Shown here one piece after another: positions 1 to 10,708 of a stretch of 64,000 bases of DNA; positions within the stretch are counted from its first letter, which is position 1, and the number at the start of each line of letters is the position of its first letter. Source of the DNA: Corbicula japonica (Eukaryota > Mollusca > Bivalvia > Venerida > Cyrenidae); contig JAZAYU010000061.1 of the NCBI GenBank assembly GCA_038501625.1, positions 112,803 through 176,802 of the forward strand, in the 5' to 3' direction. The position numbers were made by a program, and so were the translations under genes. The notes beneath the pieces were generated by a model. The model made no database searches, was not told the origin of the DNA, and saw only the letters and a list, made by a program, of their open reading frames with translations.

Positions 1-50
1 TCCTTAACTTCCACAGTTTCGGTTATAGTCTCATATTTGATTTTAGATGG

Positions 51-290
51 TTAACCCTTTCCTCAATATTTACGGATTTTTATGCATGTGTGACCAGTGT
101 TGATCCAGATCAGCCAGCACATCCATGCCGTCTGATCAGGATCTGCACTGGTCGCATTTGAGTCAGAAATAACCTAACAAATCAAAAAGCAAAAAGTTTA
201 GATCCTGACCAGACAGCACGGATGTGCCAGCTGATCTGGATCTAAACTGTTCCCCATGCAACAAAGGTGTGTCTATGGAGGATATTGTTA
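51..290. mobile_element. P-family TTAA MITE, full length
   Basis: Defines the P family. The left end TTAACCCTTTCCTC and a right end like TATGGAGGAAAGGGTTAA (here decayed to TATGGAGGATATTGTTA) are inverted copies. Inside each half lies a second inverted repeat, from CAGTGTAGATCCAGATCAGC to its partner GATCAGGATCTGCACTG, so one strand can form two hairpins inside a larger stem. The TTAA ends and CCC start are typical of piggyBac-type elements, but there is no transposase, so the element is non-autonomous. Superfamily assignment is inference. Confidence 0.85.
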
Positions 291-385
291 TATTGTATGA
301 TATAAATGCAGACTATGATGAGACACCAAATACACTGCTGCTGGTATTTTGTGAATTCCAATACTTTGATACTTTGAGTTCTTGT

Positions 386-502
386 CAACCCTTTTCTTCA
401 TATATAAGCCTTAATGGCACGGGTGAACAGTGTAGATCCAGATCAGCCTGCACGTCAGTGCACAATGTCCTGTTTCACACTATACTGTAACTCAAAGGGT
501 AA
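386..502. mobile_element. P-family MITE, internally deleted
   Basis: Starts TCAACCCTTTTCTTCATATA and ends CTCAAAGGGTAA, about half the normal length. Only one of the two internal hairpins (GTGTAGATCCAGATCAGCC) is still recognisable. Confidence 0.6.
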
Positions 503-1575
503 TAATTCTTTTGAAAAAGCATTCAGCCTAAATGTGTTGAAAATAAAGGCATCTTTTGTTAGTGTAGCTTCCAATGAAGTGTGAATGAATTTCAACAAAT
601 AATTTTCAGACACAAGTTCCAGTACAATAGTATACAGTATTTCAAAGGGCCATAACTCAGACACATGCTCCATTACCATAGTATATAGTATTTCAAAGGG
701 CCATAACTCTGTAGAAAATCATGCAGTTGAAATATGCTGGGATAGTGACTATCTACTCTTGTTGGTAAAACTCTCCATAAAATGTTATTGAATTCCAAAT
801 AGGGGTTGTGGAGAAAATTTCGAACACCATTGGTCCTATATCATGCATATAAAAAATTCATACAAAAATTAATCAAAACAGATAACAGAGTTATAGAAGC
901 GGTCATTATATAACAGTTTATTATTTGTGGGTTTACATTCATGTGGGGGAAGAGGAAGAGAGTTGAGAATTATCACTGACTAAACAATAAAATTAAGTGT
1001 CAGTTAATTCCAACTGGTGTTGGTTGAGAAACATGTTATAATTGGACAAAGATAATTTGGCAATGTTTACATTGGCGTGTTTACATTGGCGCTACTTTTA
1101 AACAATGAACTGGTATTTTAATCGTTGTTTAATACAAAGCGTGAAGCTCCCAATACTTGTCCCATGCATTTAGCTGTGTGGTCTAAGACGCAATTTGAAA
1201 CGCAATGGTAGGAATTCTGTTGTAGGTTGTAAGACCGAAACATGTGTTTTTACTTTTTTAATTTTTTTTACACAAGTATTAAACTACTCAAATTTTGATA
1301 AGGATCACTTAAAAGATTGTGTTTATTCCTTACATCAGGTTGAAACGATAAAATATTTGCTGGAATTCTGAAAATTTGTTTATTTGACATCAGCTTTGTA
1401 CCAAAAAATAAAATGAGCCAACAAACTGTTGAAGCGGAACAGCAGTTGGAACTTGGTAGCGGCAATAAGTCGGGGTTAAATGGAAAGCGATCCCTATCAA
1501 TTTTTTAGTAGTATATTTACACGATAAAATAAATTGCATACACACAATACTTTGAAATAACTGCAATAAAACTTA
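503..1575. other. No gene; a short dispersed-repeat trace
   Basis: The motif TTTCAAAGGGCCATAACTC occurs twice about 52 bp apart (near 640 and 692), a small direct duplication. The same motif is found in the bodies of W-type elements elsewhere in the window. The remainder is AT-rich with only short open frames of low-complexity composition, and I see no gene in it. Confidence 0.5.
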
Positions 1576-2268
1576 AACTAGAAATGTGTCCATAGGACAC
1601 GGATGCCCCCGCTATGCATGTTTGTCATGGTGAACATTTATACCAAGTTATTTTAAAATCCAATAAGTAATAACAAACTCACAGCCCAGACAAGAAAATT
1701 CTATTTTTAGTAACAGCGACCTTGACCTTGGACCTACAGGCATGGGTATTGTACGCGACACACCGTCTTGATATGGTGAACATTTATACCGAGTTCTTTT
1801 AAAGTCCAATACGAAATAACAAAGTTACAGAGCGGACACAATTTTTCCAACAAAATTCTATTTTTAGTAAAAGTGACCTTGACCTTGGACCTACAGGCAT
1901 GGGTGTTGTATGCGACACACCGCCTTGTCATGGTGAACATTTGTGCCAAGTTATTTTGAAATCCCTCCATTCATAAGGAAGTTACAGCCCGGACAAGAAA
2001 ATTCTATTTTTAGTAACAGTGACCTTGACCTTGGACCTACAGGCATGGGTATTGTACGCGACACACCGTCTTGATATGGTGAACATTCATACCAAGCTAT
2101 TTTAAAATCCAATAAGAAATAACAAAGTTACAGAGCGGACACGATTTTCGAACATACACACTGACACACTGACACACACACAAACACACAGCCAGGGTGA
2201 ACACTATATGCCCTTCCGCCATTACAACACTATATGCCCTTCCGCCATTACATGGCGGGGGCATAAAA
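1576..2268 (+). mobile_element. W-type element (AACTAGAA start, GGGGGCATAAA end)
   Basis: Begins AACTAGAAAT followed by the perfect hairpin GTGTCCATAGGACAC (1586-1600), then GGATGCCCCCGC. It ends GGCGGGGGCATAAAA, whose GCGGGGGCAT is complementary to ATGCCCCCGC near the start, so the ends can pair. The body is three diverged tandem units of about 130-170 bp, each carrying CTATTTTTAGTAACAGTGAC, then GACCTTGACCTTGGACC and TGGTGAACATT. The minus-strand open frames here are translations of these units, not genes. No transposase is visible. Confidence 0.75.
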
Positions 2269-2296
2269 ATATAAATCTTAAATATTTCATTCAAAG

Positions 2297-2380
2297 CTAT
2301 CTGTGAGAATCAAACCCGTGTCAAAAAAAAATGTTAGGCCTATGCCAGCCGGGCGCGTAAACCACTGTGCTATCGAGGCG
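2297..2380 (-). repeat. tRNA-derived SINE remnant
   Basis: On the minus strand the sequence reads CGATAGCACAGTGGTTTACG (A-box region) and then GGGTTTGATTCTCA (B-box region), the layout of a tRNA head. A poly-A-like run between them and the lack of a pairing acceptor stem argue against a working tRNA gene. Confidence 0.5.
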
Positions 2381-2827
2381 ATGTGTTATAAATTGGCAAA
2401 AAAGTATTTTTAACGTGTAAATTTGCCTTAACCTGTGTTTACATTCTATTAATAATTGTAAACATGGCCAACCTATAATACGCCTTCATTCTAATTTACA
2501 ATGTACTTAAACAAAATGGTCATAATTATATTATACTGCTAACAGGGGATTGGTCATGTCAAATTCTGACCACTGACATAGGCTTGACCTGTCTGTTAGA
2601 AATCCTAGCAAATCCAGAGATACTCCAGAAAACATATAATCTTGACGACTTAATAAGAGGCTGCAGAATTATAGCTTGAAATGAATTTTGAAAATCTGAC
2701 TTGCAAATACTGATTTTAAATAATGTTTCAGGCTTCCAACATAGGTTACAGGAGATATCACAACCATACCTACACTTGTCAAAGTTCATAATCATTGTGT
2801 CGGCCATCAGGTTTGATAACTTTTTAC
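2381..2827. other. AT-rich stretch without recognised features
   Basis: Only a short minus-strand open frame of no recognisable family. Part of it (about 2640-2760) resembles 8620-8760 weakly (shared TTTTAAATAATGT block), so it may be old dispersed repeat. Confidence 0.4.
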
Positions 2828-3150
2828 TAGGTTTTCTTTGAAAATCCTTGCTTTAATATTGGAATAAGTCATTGGGTAGATGGGCAGGCAGGTGTCAACA
2901 TAACATTACATTTGAATTTTTTTAGTTCATTTTTTCTCAGTAACCATTCAATGTAAAGCTTTCAAGCTCCGAAACTTAACACAGATGTTTGACTTTGAAG
3001 TAGCAATGAGCAGTTTCATTACTCTTGACAGTAAACTTAGTCAAAGTTATGCCCCCTTTCTTACTTAGAATTTTTCTTAAGTTTTTTGTAGAAGTTCACT
3101 TTTTCTCAGTAACCATTCAAGGTAGAGCTTTGAAACTAAACTTAACTTCA
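2828..3150 (-). repeat. D-family dispersed repeat, minus orientation
   Basis: On the minus strand it carries GTTTCAAAGCTCTACC, CTTGAATGGTTACTGAGAAA and GACACCTGCCTGCCCATCTA, the same order as the plus-strand copies at 4393-4800 and 7887-8040. The CTCAGTAACCATTCAA block occurs twice inside, showing an internal duplication. Function unknown; useful as a comparison copy for the P insertion at 4415. Confidence 0.6.
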
Positions 3151-3443
3151 CACAAGTGTTCACTTAAGTGTGATTGCTAAGTCAGCTTAAAGCTCACATT
3201 GTTTTCATTAATTCTTAAACTCAAACAGATTTTCACAATTTTTCAGGTGTGGGGTAGATGGTCCCCTTCCCCACCAACCAACACAAAACAATATTTGATT
3301 TTACTTTTTAAATTCTTTCATATTTCTAAACTCAAGTCATCAAAAAAGTTTCTTTTTTTTACTTTTTATATTTTACACTAGCCTTACCAAAAGTTTCTTC
3401 AGGGGTGGGTTGGGTGGGTGGTACTCCCCTTAACTATGACAAA

Positions 3444-4375
3444 ATACTGTACAACAACTCCGTTATATCGCGATATCCAATATATCGCGCTTGGTCTGTG
3501 GATCCCAATTTTTTGTACATTTACAATGTATTATGTTTGTTCATTCTTCGTGGGTGGTAAAAAAGATCAAATTATTTAATCAACATTGGCGACAATATCA
3601 AGAAACGCACGCTTTTTCCGTGTCGTATTACGTCATTATCGGCGAAGGCTGTTTATTACATTTTGTATGCAGGGATTTAAGAGGCAATGTACACGTTCAC
3701 GAGCAGATATAATTTAACATCAAACGTATCAGAATAGATAAGAGTTTTTTTACAATTCTGTTGGTTCTGATTTGACATGAAACTCCCTTTGTGACGAACA
3801 ATAGGTGCGAAAAACACCAAGCTGATACCGTACTGGCAGAAATTCGTTCACGAGACAAACCGCAAATTAGCTTCAATTAATGCAAATTGCTAACATGATA
3901 ATAGACAAGAGCAGGAAATGTCAAAACAGTTTGTTGTTTTAACATTACCTGCTCGTGGACATATCAAGCTGGTAAACGACGGACCACGACGAACTAACAT
4001 CACCGACCATGACCGACCAACAGATCGTCAATCCGTTGATAAGTTCCGAAAACAATAATACCACCGTTGGAAATTTATGACAGCGATCTTTATTTTGTAC
4101 ATTAATTCATTTCTGTTTAGTAAAGATAAATCTTAATAAATTATATTAAAAAAGTTGTTTTAAAACATTTGTCCAGCACGGAACGTACTCCCTGATGTAC
4201 CCTATATTTCACGGCGTGTTAATTACGCAACACCGCGATATACATGCATCTGACAGCAAAAACAAATGAATTCTCCTTGTTTTAGTGCGATTATTTACTT
4301 ATATCGCGCTCCGTTTATATTGCGGTTGGCGGGCTTGGACCCCGAGGTCCGCGATATAATGGAGTTGCAGTGTAT
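3444..4375. mobile_element. TIR element, possibly pogo/Tigger-like, non-autonomous
   Basis: Left end ATACTGTACAACAACTCCGT with TATATCGCG, and the inverse of the right end ATACACTGCAACTCCATT with ATATCGCGG, form imperfect terminal inverted repeats about 930 bp apart. CAGT-AACTCC-type ends next to TA are usual for pogo/Tigger elements. The only open frame inside (3491-3712, 73 codons) has no transposase motif, so the copy is non-autonomous or decayed. Superfamily is inference. Confidence 0.55.
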
Positions 4376-4392
4376 AAAACTTGATAATTGTT

Positions 4393-4800
4393 ATTGTGAC
4401 TTCAGACAACTGTGTTAACCCTTTCCTATATATATACACATTTTTACGTGTTTGCGACCAGTGTAGATCCAGATCAGCCACCACATCCATGCCATTTGAT
4501 CAGGATCTGCAATGGTCCCATTTTGGTCAGAAATAACTGAATGAATCAAAAAGCGAACAGTGCAGATCCTGATCAGACAGCACAGATGTGCCAGCTGATC
4601 TGGATCTACACTGTTCGCCCCTGCAATCAATGTGTGTCTATGGTGGAAAGGGTTAAGTTTCAAAGCTGAGTATCTTGAATGTTTACTGAGAAAATAAATT
4701 GAACTTAAACAAAAAACTTAATGAAATATTGATGCCAGCCCACCTGCCAAATGACATACCCCAATCTAATAACCATGGTTTATTAAAGAAAACCTCAGGT
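4393..4800 (+). repeat. D-family dispersed repeat split by a P MITE
   Basis: GTGACTTCAGACAACTGTG lies left of the P element at 4415-4656 and GTTTCAAAGCTGAGTATCTTG lies right of it. The uninterrupted version at 7887-8040 reads TTTCAGACAACTAAGTTAGG followed by TTTCAAAGCTC, so this is an occupied site. Confidence 0.7.
4415..4656. mobile_element. P-family TTAA MITE, full length
   Basis: Exact TTAA at both ends (4415-4418 and 4653-4656). Inserted in the D-family repeat, for which a paralogous empty site exists near 7903-7912. Both internal hairpins are well preserved. Confidence 0.9.
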
Positions 4801-4868
4801 TAAAAATGCAAAGTTCATTACATTAATTTTAAGTGGACTGAATAAATTCTACTCTTTACATGGATAAT

Positions 4869-5074
4869 TGCTGTTGTATCATAATATTTCATGTATTAAT
4901 TTTCACGTATTTTGCGCTAAGGAATATGCATGAAATCAAACCCTAGCGAAATCAAACCATTGAATATCTTGTCTTATTAGAAAATTTCAAGTGTGCAAAT
5001 TTTAGCCCTCGTGAAAATGTCACATGTCATTTGCGCGAAATTTTTTTCCACAAAATTATATGATACCATTGTAG
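4869..5074. mobile_element. G-family TIR element
   Basis: The left end GCTGTTGTATCATAATATTT and the inverse of the right end CTACAATGGTATCATATAA are imperfect inverted repeats. Typical inner motifs are TTTGCGCTAAGG, AAATCAAACCCTAGCGAAAT and TTTGCGCGAAAT. Related copies are at 5403, 21612 and 58340. No coding capacity. Confidence 0.65.
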
Positions 5075-5317
5075 TTATAAATCAGGATCGATGTTGATTG
5101 CATTTGAGTGTTTATATAAGACTGTAAGAATGATCCTCGCTGAACTAATTTGGTCCTTACACCTAGATAATTTGTTAGTTTTATTAAGATTGAAGTGGTT
5201 TTAATTCAAGTGTGGACAATAAAATTGTTCTATAAACATGACATGAACCTGATTCAATATATTATGGTTGTGCTATGTAAATAAAGAATTTTTACATATA
5301 ACTTGAGCAACTACAAT

Positions 5318-5683
5318 ACAGGATCTACACTGGTTGCATCTCGATCACAAATAACCTAAATGAACTACAATGTGGAAAGTGTAGATATATCGGAGGCCCA
5401 GATACTGTTAAATCATTTTATTTCCCGCGGGTTTAATTTTCGCGTATTTCGCGCTATGACAAGAGCGCGAAATCAAATCCCATCGAAATTAAACCACTTA
5501 ACCGTGTTCCTTTATAGGAAAACACAGTTGCGCGAATTCATGCCCCCGCGAATTTTGTTATTTAAGGGTTTTGCGTGAAAATTTGTCCCCGTGAAATTAA
5601 ATGATACTACAGTATGCAGACTGATCTGGTTCTACACTGTTCGCCCACAGATAGCAGCCATTTGGCATGGGGTAAAGGGTTAA
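5318..5683. mobile_element. P-family MITE, 5'-truncated and split by a G element
   Basis: Left piece 5318-5402 has CAGGATCTACACTGGTTGCA through AATAACCTAAATGAA. Right piece 5615-5683 has CTGATCTGGTTCTACACTG and ends GGGGTAAAGGGTTAA. The two pieces are in the right order for one P copy interrupted at 5403-5614; the outer left arm is missing. Confidence 0.7.
5403..5614. mobile_element. G-family TIR element inserted in a P MITE
   Basis: Starts TACTGTTAAATCATTTTATT and its inverse right end starts TACTGTAGTATCATTTAATT. A TA target duplication is compatible with the junctions (TA at 5403-5404 and 5613-5614). Inside are CGCGTATTTCGCGCTATG and GAGCGCGAAATC. TA insertion suggests a Tc1/mariner-type mechanism, but that is inference. 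Confidence 0.7.
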
Positions 5684-5733
5684 GACGTGAATGCTATTTA
5701 CATGTAAACGTGGCCTTACTTCATGAAGTAGTT

Positions 5734-6064
5734 TTAACCCTTTCACTGCCATAAGGACGGCATATGCCGTCCCTGTTATTTTCGGCGTATTTGCCATATG
5801 GACGGATTTTGCCATTTCTACCATTTCTATATATATACCAGCATGCAAAGCGGGGGTTTCTATGCTGACATAGGCAGATCATTCAAATATTGACCAATTA
5901 TGTAATTGCTTTCGTTTTCACATGTAAACATAGTAATTATTTGATATATCTTTAAATAACCAGCCTCATTCTGACCTTGGTATTGGTATTTGTTTATGTG
6001 GTAAAAAAACTCTCGGCACTGCAACGTCAATTCGGATTTTCGACGTTGGCAGCGAAAGGGTTAA
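5734..6064. mobile_element. Second TTAA MITE type (P2)
   Basis: Ends TTAACCCTTTCACTGCC and GGCAGCGAAAGGGTTAA are nearly perfect inverted repeats flanked by TTAA (5734-5737, 6061-6064). The first 10 bases match P-family ends but the interior (331 bp in all) is unrelated, suggesting that a different internal sequence uses similar piggyBac-like termini. No coding capacity. Confidence 0.75.
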
Positions 6065-6293
6065 TTCTGTTATAATTATTTCAGCATTTCTGAATTTGAT
6101 CAATGATATATTTAACTGATATAAAATTATATTACAATAATAAAGCTATATCCATCTAAGCAAGAGAAGTAATAAACCTGTCAGAGTTAATGTTGGATAA
6201 GGAGAATTATAGGATAGGATAGGATAGACAGACATTTTACACACCATCCCACTATTTACCTCATAACACTGGTCTGACCAGTCTGTGATAAAA

Positions 6294-6403
6294 GCCCAAG
6301 ATTGTAAAACTATAACTGGAGACCAGTCTCAAATCTCATTTCAGCCAATCAGATGCTTGAGGTTTGATACTGGGGTCCAACCTCAGTTTGATTATCTTGG
6401 GCC
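6294..6403. mobile_element. H-family foldback, central deletion
   Basis: GCCCAAGATTGTAAAACT and GATTATCTTGGGCC are the inverted ends. The body has ACCAGTCTCAAATCTCA then TTTCAGCCAATCAGATGC. The centre of the palindrome is missing compared with 15811-15955. Confidence 0.6.
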
Positions 6404-6721
6404 AAAGTCTTTACTGAGAATCCAATGGTTAGTTTTTTCTTCTGGATGAATTATATGTCATGTATTATATTTACAGTAAACTATTACTGGATGTATTAAT
6501 ACATCAGATTCTATTCCAACCCAATAGAGATGAAAGTGTTCCTAATAAAGTAGTTAAAATTATATTTTATTTATGAAAATATATCTTTGTGCAGTTATTT
6601 TAAGAGACTTCTATCTATGCAATTGAAATATGTCAGTTTTGGAAAATAGTTGTGTTTAAGAATTGTTATTTCATTTAGAATCTTTTAGTTATTGCAAGCC
6701 AAGTGATATATTCTTTGGCTT
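6404..6721. other. AT-rich stretch, nothing recognised
   Basis: No repeat partner or plausible coding exon seen here. Confidence 0.4.
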
Positions 6722-6800
6722 TCCCCCTTTCCTCCATAGACACACCTTTATTGCATGGGCGAACAGTGTAGATCCAGATCAGCCGGCACATATAGGCATT
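6722..6800. mobile_element. P-family MITE, 5' fragment
   Basis: CCCCCTTTCCTCCATAGACA through GATCCAGATCAGCCGGCACA; the sequence then leaves the family abruptly. Truncated copy. Confidence 0.65.
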
Positions 6801-6914
6801 TGCTCTTTTTTTATTTGGGAGATTCTTTGTTTTCTTACTTTTTTACTGAATTAATACCCTTGTATGTTACTATCAGGAGCATATTTTGTAACTTTTTTAT
6901 TATTATTAGTATGG

Positions 6915-7330
6915 AACAAGAGCACCGTGAAGCGGGGCAATATGTGCCCGAAGGGTTGTATCAGAGGATGTGAGCAAAATGTAGACAGTTTAAGCAGGAA
7001 CAAGCATCAAAATGGTCCAATTAAAAAAGATTGAAGTTATATAAAAAAAATCTAAGTCATCACTGTGAAAATCCTAACCAGGTACAAAAATGTCAAAAAT
7101 ACACCGAAAAATTGTAGGTACCATCAAAGTTGTACCACAGAAAAGTGGTTTTTCTGTACTGCCAATAATAAAAAAGAAACAAAATATGCTATTGATAGTA
7201 ACATACAAGGATCTCCCAAATAAAACCAGAGCACTGCAATCAAGAGCAAATCGCGACCAATATACACACAGTCATATGACACTTCCTAAGTGTGACCTTG
7301 ACCTTGAAGTGAGCCATCCGGAATATGCGA
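6915..7330 (+). mobile_element. W-type element, 5' part (AACAAGAG start)
   Basis: Starts AACAAGAGCACCGTGAAG with GGGGCAATATGTGCCC next, the GC-rich early segment of W elements. Near the right edge it has AAGTGTGACCTTGACCTTGA. It runs into the SINE at 7331-7493; no 3' terminus of the GGGGGCATAAA type is seen. Confidence 0.5.
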
Positions 7331-7493
7331 TCTGACTTAAATTCCTCACTGGTACGCATTTATACACCTGGGTGGAGAGGAGCAATGAAGGCTTAATTTC
7401 TTGCTCAAGGAAATTAGGGGCTGGACTGGGGCTCGAACCCGGGACCCCTTGATCCCTAAGATAGCGCTCTACCACTGGACTACCGCTGCGACC
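7331..7493 (-). repeat. tRNA-derived SINE
   Basis: On the minus strand, starting at 7493, it reads GGTCGCAGCGGTAGTCCAGT, then GGTAGAGCGC (A box) and GGGTTCGAGCCCC (B box), followed by a body containing CCCAGGTGTATAAATGCG. This is the standard head-body layout of a tRNA-derived SINE transcribed by RNA polymerase III. No clear target-site duplication was found. Confidence 0.75.
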
Positions 7494-7495
7494 GA

Positions 7496-7617
7496 GTTAT
7501 CATTCTTGTTGTCGCTGATGGCTTTGTTCATGCAGATGATATTTTTCAAGTATTGAATAGGACATTAAAATCAAGTTTCATGTTAAAGATGGTTGACCAC
7601 CGGCCGATGCTGCCACT
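7496..7617. repeat. W-body dispersed fragment
   Basis: TTATCATTCTTGTTGTCGCT and GATGGCTTTGTTCATGCAGA recur, diverged, at 48137-48240 and less well at 55908-55975. It follows the SINE directly. Confidence 0.45.
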
Positions 7618-7886
7618 GCCACCATACCTGCCAGTGGACAATAGTAACCCTATATGTCTACCTGCGATATCCTATTTAGTCTACCTGCAATTGCAGTCGA
7701 CATAATTTTGTTATACCCTCTCCACTTTTTAATATTGAATGATTAAAAGTAATTTACATGTTAAATCAATGCAACAGCAATGTGATAAAACCTGGTTTTC
7801 TTCTGAACTGTTAATAGGGATCAGTATTGTTAAACAGTTTCAGAGAAAAAGCTGACGAAACAAAAATCTTCTGATAATTGCTAGTA

Positions 7887-8040
7887 CTGTGATTTCAGAC
7901 AACTAAGTTAGGTTTCAAAGCTCTTCCTTGAATGGTTACTGAGAAAAATGCAAATTTAACAAAACAACTTAACCAGATGTTGACACCTGCCTGCCTAATG
8001 ACATACCCAATCTAATAGAAAGGTTTTCCAAAGAAACCTC
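7887..8040 (+). repeat. D-family dispersed repeat, uninterrupted
   Basis: GTGATTTCAGACAACTAAGT continues without a break into TAGGTTTCAAAGCTCTTCC, giving the empty-site counterpart to the P insertion at 4415-4656. It ends in a segment like GACACCTGCCTGCCTAATGA. Confidence 0.65.
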
Positions 8041-8117
8041 TTTAAAAACTGAACCATTTAGTCAAAGGAGAACAGTAGGTCGAAATGGCTGATAAACCAA
8101 GCCTTATGTGATATCAT

Positions 8118-8357
8118 TTTACCCTTTTCTCTATAGAAACACCTTTATTGCCAGGGCGAACAGTGCAAATCCAGATCAGCCGGCACATCTGTGCCGTCTG
8201 ATCAGGATCTACACTGTTTGCTTTTTGATTCATTAGCTTATTTCTGACCAAAATGTGACCAGTGCAGATCCTGTTCAGAGGGCATGAATGTGCCAGCTTA
8301 TCAGGATCTACACTTGTCGCACATGCATAAAAAGGCGTATATATGGAAGAAAGGGAA
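8118..8357. mobile_element. P-family MITE, full length
   Basis: TTTACCCTTTTCTCTATAGA to GGAAGAAAGGG, with both hairpins. The TTAA ends have decayed. It is flanked by a diverged direct repeat (about 8044-8117 and 8355-8405, both with AGTCAAAGGAGAA and TGTGATATCATT), which is longer than a target duplication. Confidence 0.8.
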
Positions 8358-8405
8358 AAACTGAACAATGTAGTCAAAGGAGAAGCCTAATGTGATATCA
8401 TTCAA

Positions 8406-9743
8406 TTTCCTAGAGATAAATTTTATCACATAAACCACAAAAAAAACATTTTTGTGTGGGCACAATCTTTCACAACTGAATGATTATTAAATGACACAGT
8501 ACTTGCTGGTTAATATATGCATTTGGTTTAAATATGCATGTTTGAGCTAAAGTAATCACAAAATTAACCAACACGGGGACCACAATGGCCCTGAAGCAGT
8601 CAAAAACAGCTTCTTCAGGCTTGAAGTCAGATGAGCTACAATGATGCAAGAAATCAGCTTTATAACTTAATCTATATCTTGAAGCAATTTTTTGCATCAG
8701 ACGTGCACATATTGATTTTAAATAATGTGTCTGCCTTCCGTTAAGATATTTTAAAGGATATAAATAAAGTGACTTCTGCCAATGTATCAATTCTGTCTGT
8801 AGAACCCAACAAAATAAATCCTTCAGCCTTTGTGTTTTTAAATGATATTCTCAAAATCAATTAATCAATATACCTTCAAATTCATGCAACTTCACTAATT
8901 TATATTTATGTGCATCAAACAGTTTTTTTTGAGCAAATTTTTTTGAATAAGGGAGGTAACTAAACATGCATTAAACTGACTTAAACTTGAATTCTCTCCC
9001 TTGTATGTCTATTTTTGCATTCAGTATCAACAAACAGTATCCAACCAAATATGTGAATAAACTTAGAAAATCTTTAAACCATAATCAATCTTTGTTTTTT
9101 GTTTGTAAATGACTTTAAATTTCCGATCTCTAATTTAAAGAATTAAAAGGAGTGCTATAGAATCTGTTTCGTATTTAAATACATAGTGCATTCCAATACC
9201 TCATTGTGCAAGGCACATCTATACACATGGTTAAGATGATTTCTTCTCTAGAGTGGAAATTGTATTCAAAAATATTTTTATTCTCCTTGAACTTCAATTT
9301 TGACCTCATGTAATTTTTTAATTACGTTATTTCATAACTTGTTAATTTCCATTGTTCTGATCGGCTACCAGTTTTGCATTATTGTAACATCAGGTACGAC
9401 AATTATGTAATTTCATTAACAGACACCAATCTTAATGTTTCACAATATCAATTGACCTAATCATGTATCTTGACTAAGCCCTCAACAGATTCTGTGATAT
9501 CGTAACCGAATATTTTAAAGATCAGGGCTCTCGTGAGGGGGCGATTCAGGCAAAAAGGCCCGCTGGATTCGGTCAAACTTCGACGTGTCTAAGCTTGAAA
9601 GCAAAAATGATTTCACCTTATAAATACAGAAATAGCTAATGTAAAACTCGCTTCATTCCTCATCCCATTTCTCATGTATATTTACCTAACTGGAGAAATC
9701 ATGTCACTTGACATCCAATAAAATAAGCTCCGCCTACATCTCC
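8406..9743. other. 1.3 kb with no recognised gene
   Basis: AT-rich. A 106-codon minus-strand frame (8470-8790) has no motif I recognise and is not supported as a gene. No repeat partner is obvious apart from weak similarity of about 8620-8760 to 2640-2760. Confidence 0.4.
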
Positions 9744-10708
9744 ATATCCTTTTCGCGCCCGACCCTGTTTTCCGGACGGACGTCCGTAACGTATTTAAAC
9801 GTTACAAAATTTTGTCTTCCCAAAACCCGACCCTTTTTTACTGGAGGACGCCCCAAAACGTATTTAAACGTGTGCTTTTTTCACGATTTTTAAACCCATA
9901 ACGGAAATCTTTGTAAATTTTTTTTAATGCCCGTTGGTAAATGTATGTTTAAATAAAGCATATACGCTTTTGTCCATTACCGGTATTCTACCTTTTAATG
10001 AAATTCGGAATTTTCAACATGGTAAGAAACCCGATAAATAACTGTAAAACACTTTACTGTCTTTCTTCTGTAAAAAAGGTGGAAAATGCATATCTAGAAT
10101 AGTGCGCTCTTTTACGCAATGGGTGAAAAATTCAGTTTATCGCAGAAAGACTGTAACATAAAATTCCGTAAATTAATTAATCTAATAAACAGTAATTAAT
10201 TTTTATGCCATTGCAAAAAATGTCATTTTTAAGTTATTACTAGGTAGATATAGGATTTTTTTAAAATAATGAATAACTGTTTTGGAGCCACTTTTTTATT
10301 TTGACAATGGAAGATGAAGAAACAGCAACACATGTAATTAGATTTTTTTTCTTAAAATTGAACTTTTTAAAATTACTAATTTTCTTATCAGATTATCTAA
10401 GTCAAATGTATTCAATTTCTTACTTAATTATATTTGAGAGAAAATATGCGATGCGTTCAAAGGACTAATAGATTTAAAATACTGATCGATGATTCCGTGT
10501 TCTTTTAAATAGCCACCAAAGTAAGGACTTTTTTAAAAATGAAAAATAAATCGACGGGTTTCCGACGACAAAACAGGGTCGGGTTTTGAAAAGCAATTTT
10601 TTTGATACGTTTAAATACCTTTCGGACGTCTTCCCGTAAAACAGGGTCGGGTTTTGGGAAGTCAAAATTTTGTCACGTTTAAATACGTTATGGTCGTGGA
10701 AAGGATAT
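9744..10708. mobile_element. T-family element, about 1 kb, long TIRs
   Basis: Starts ATATCCTTTTCGCGCCCGAC and ends GGAAAGGATAT. The outer 150 bp are inverted copies and contain repeated modules of AAAACCCGACCCT and ACGTATTTAAACGT. A second copy in opposite orientation lies at 31725-32770. Open frames within are side products of the TIR modules; no transposase. Confidence 0.75.

Noticed and set aside
3491..3712. Transposase remnant within the 3.4-4.4 kb TIR element
   Set aside because: The 73-codon frame shows no DDE-type motif or helix-turn-helix pattern.
8114..8377. Many 60-110 codon frames sharing VDPDQPAHLCHLIRICTG-like residues (also at 4415, 13245, 15238, 17005, 31152, 36720, 56044 and others)
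   Set aside because: They coincide with P-family MITE copies and are translations of its hairpin arms; the shared peptide reflects shared DNA, with stops and frame changes between copies.
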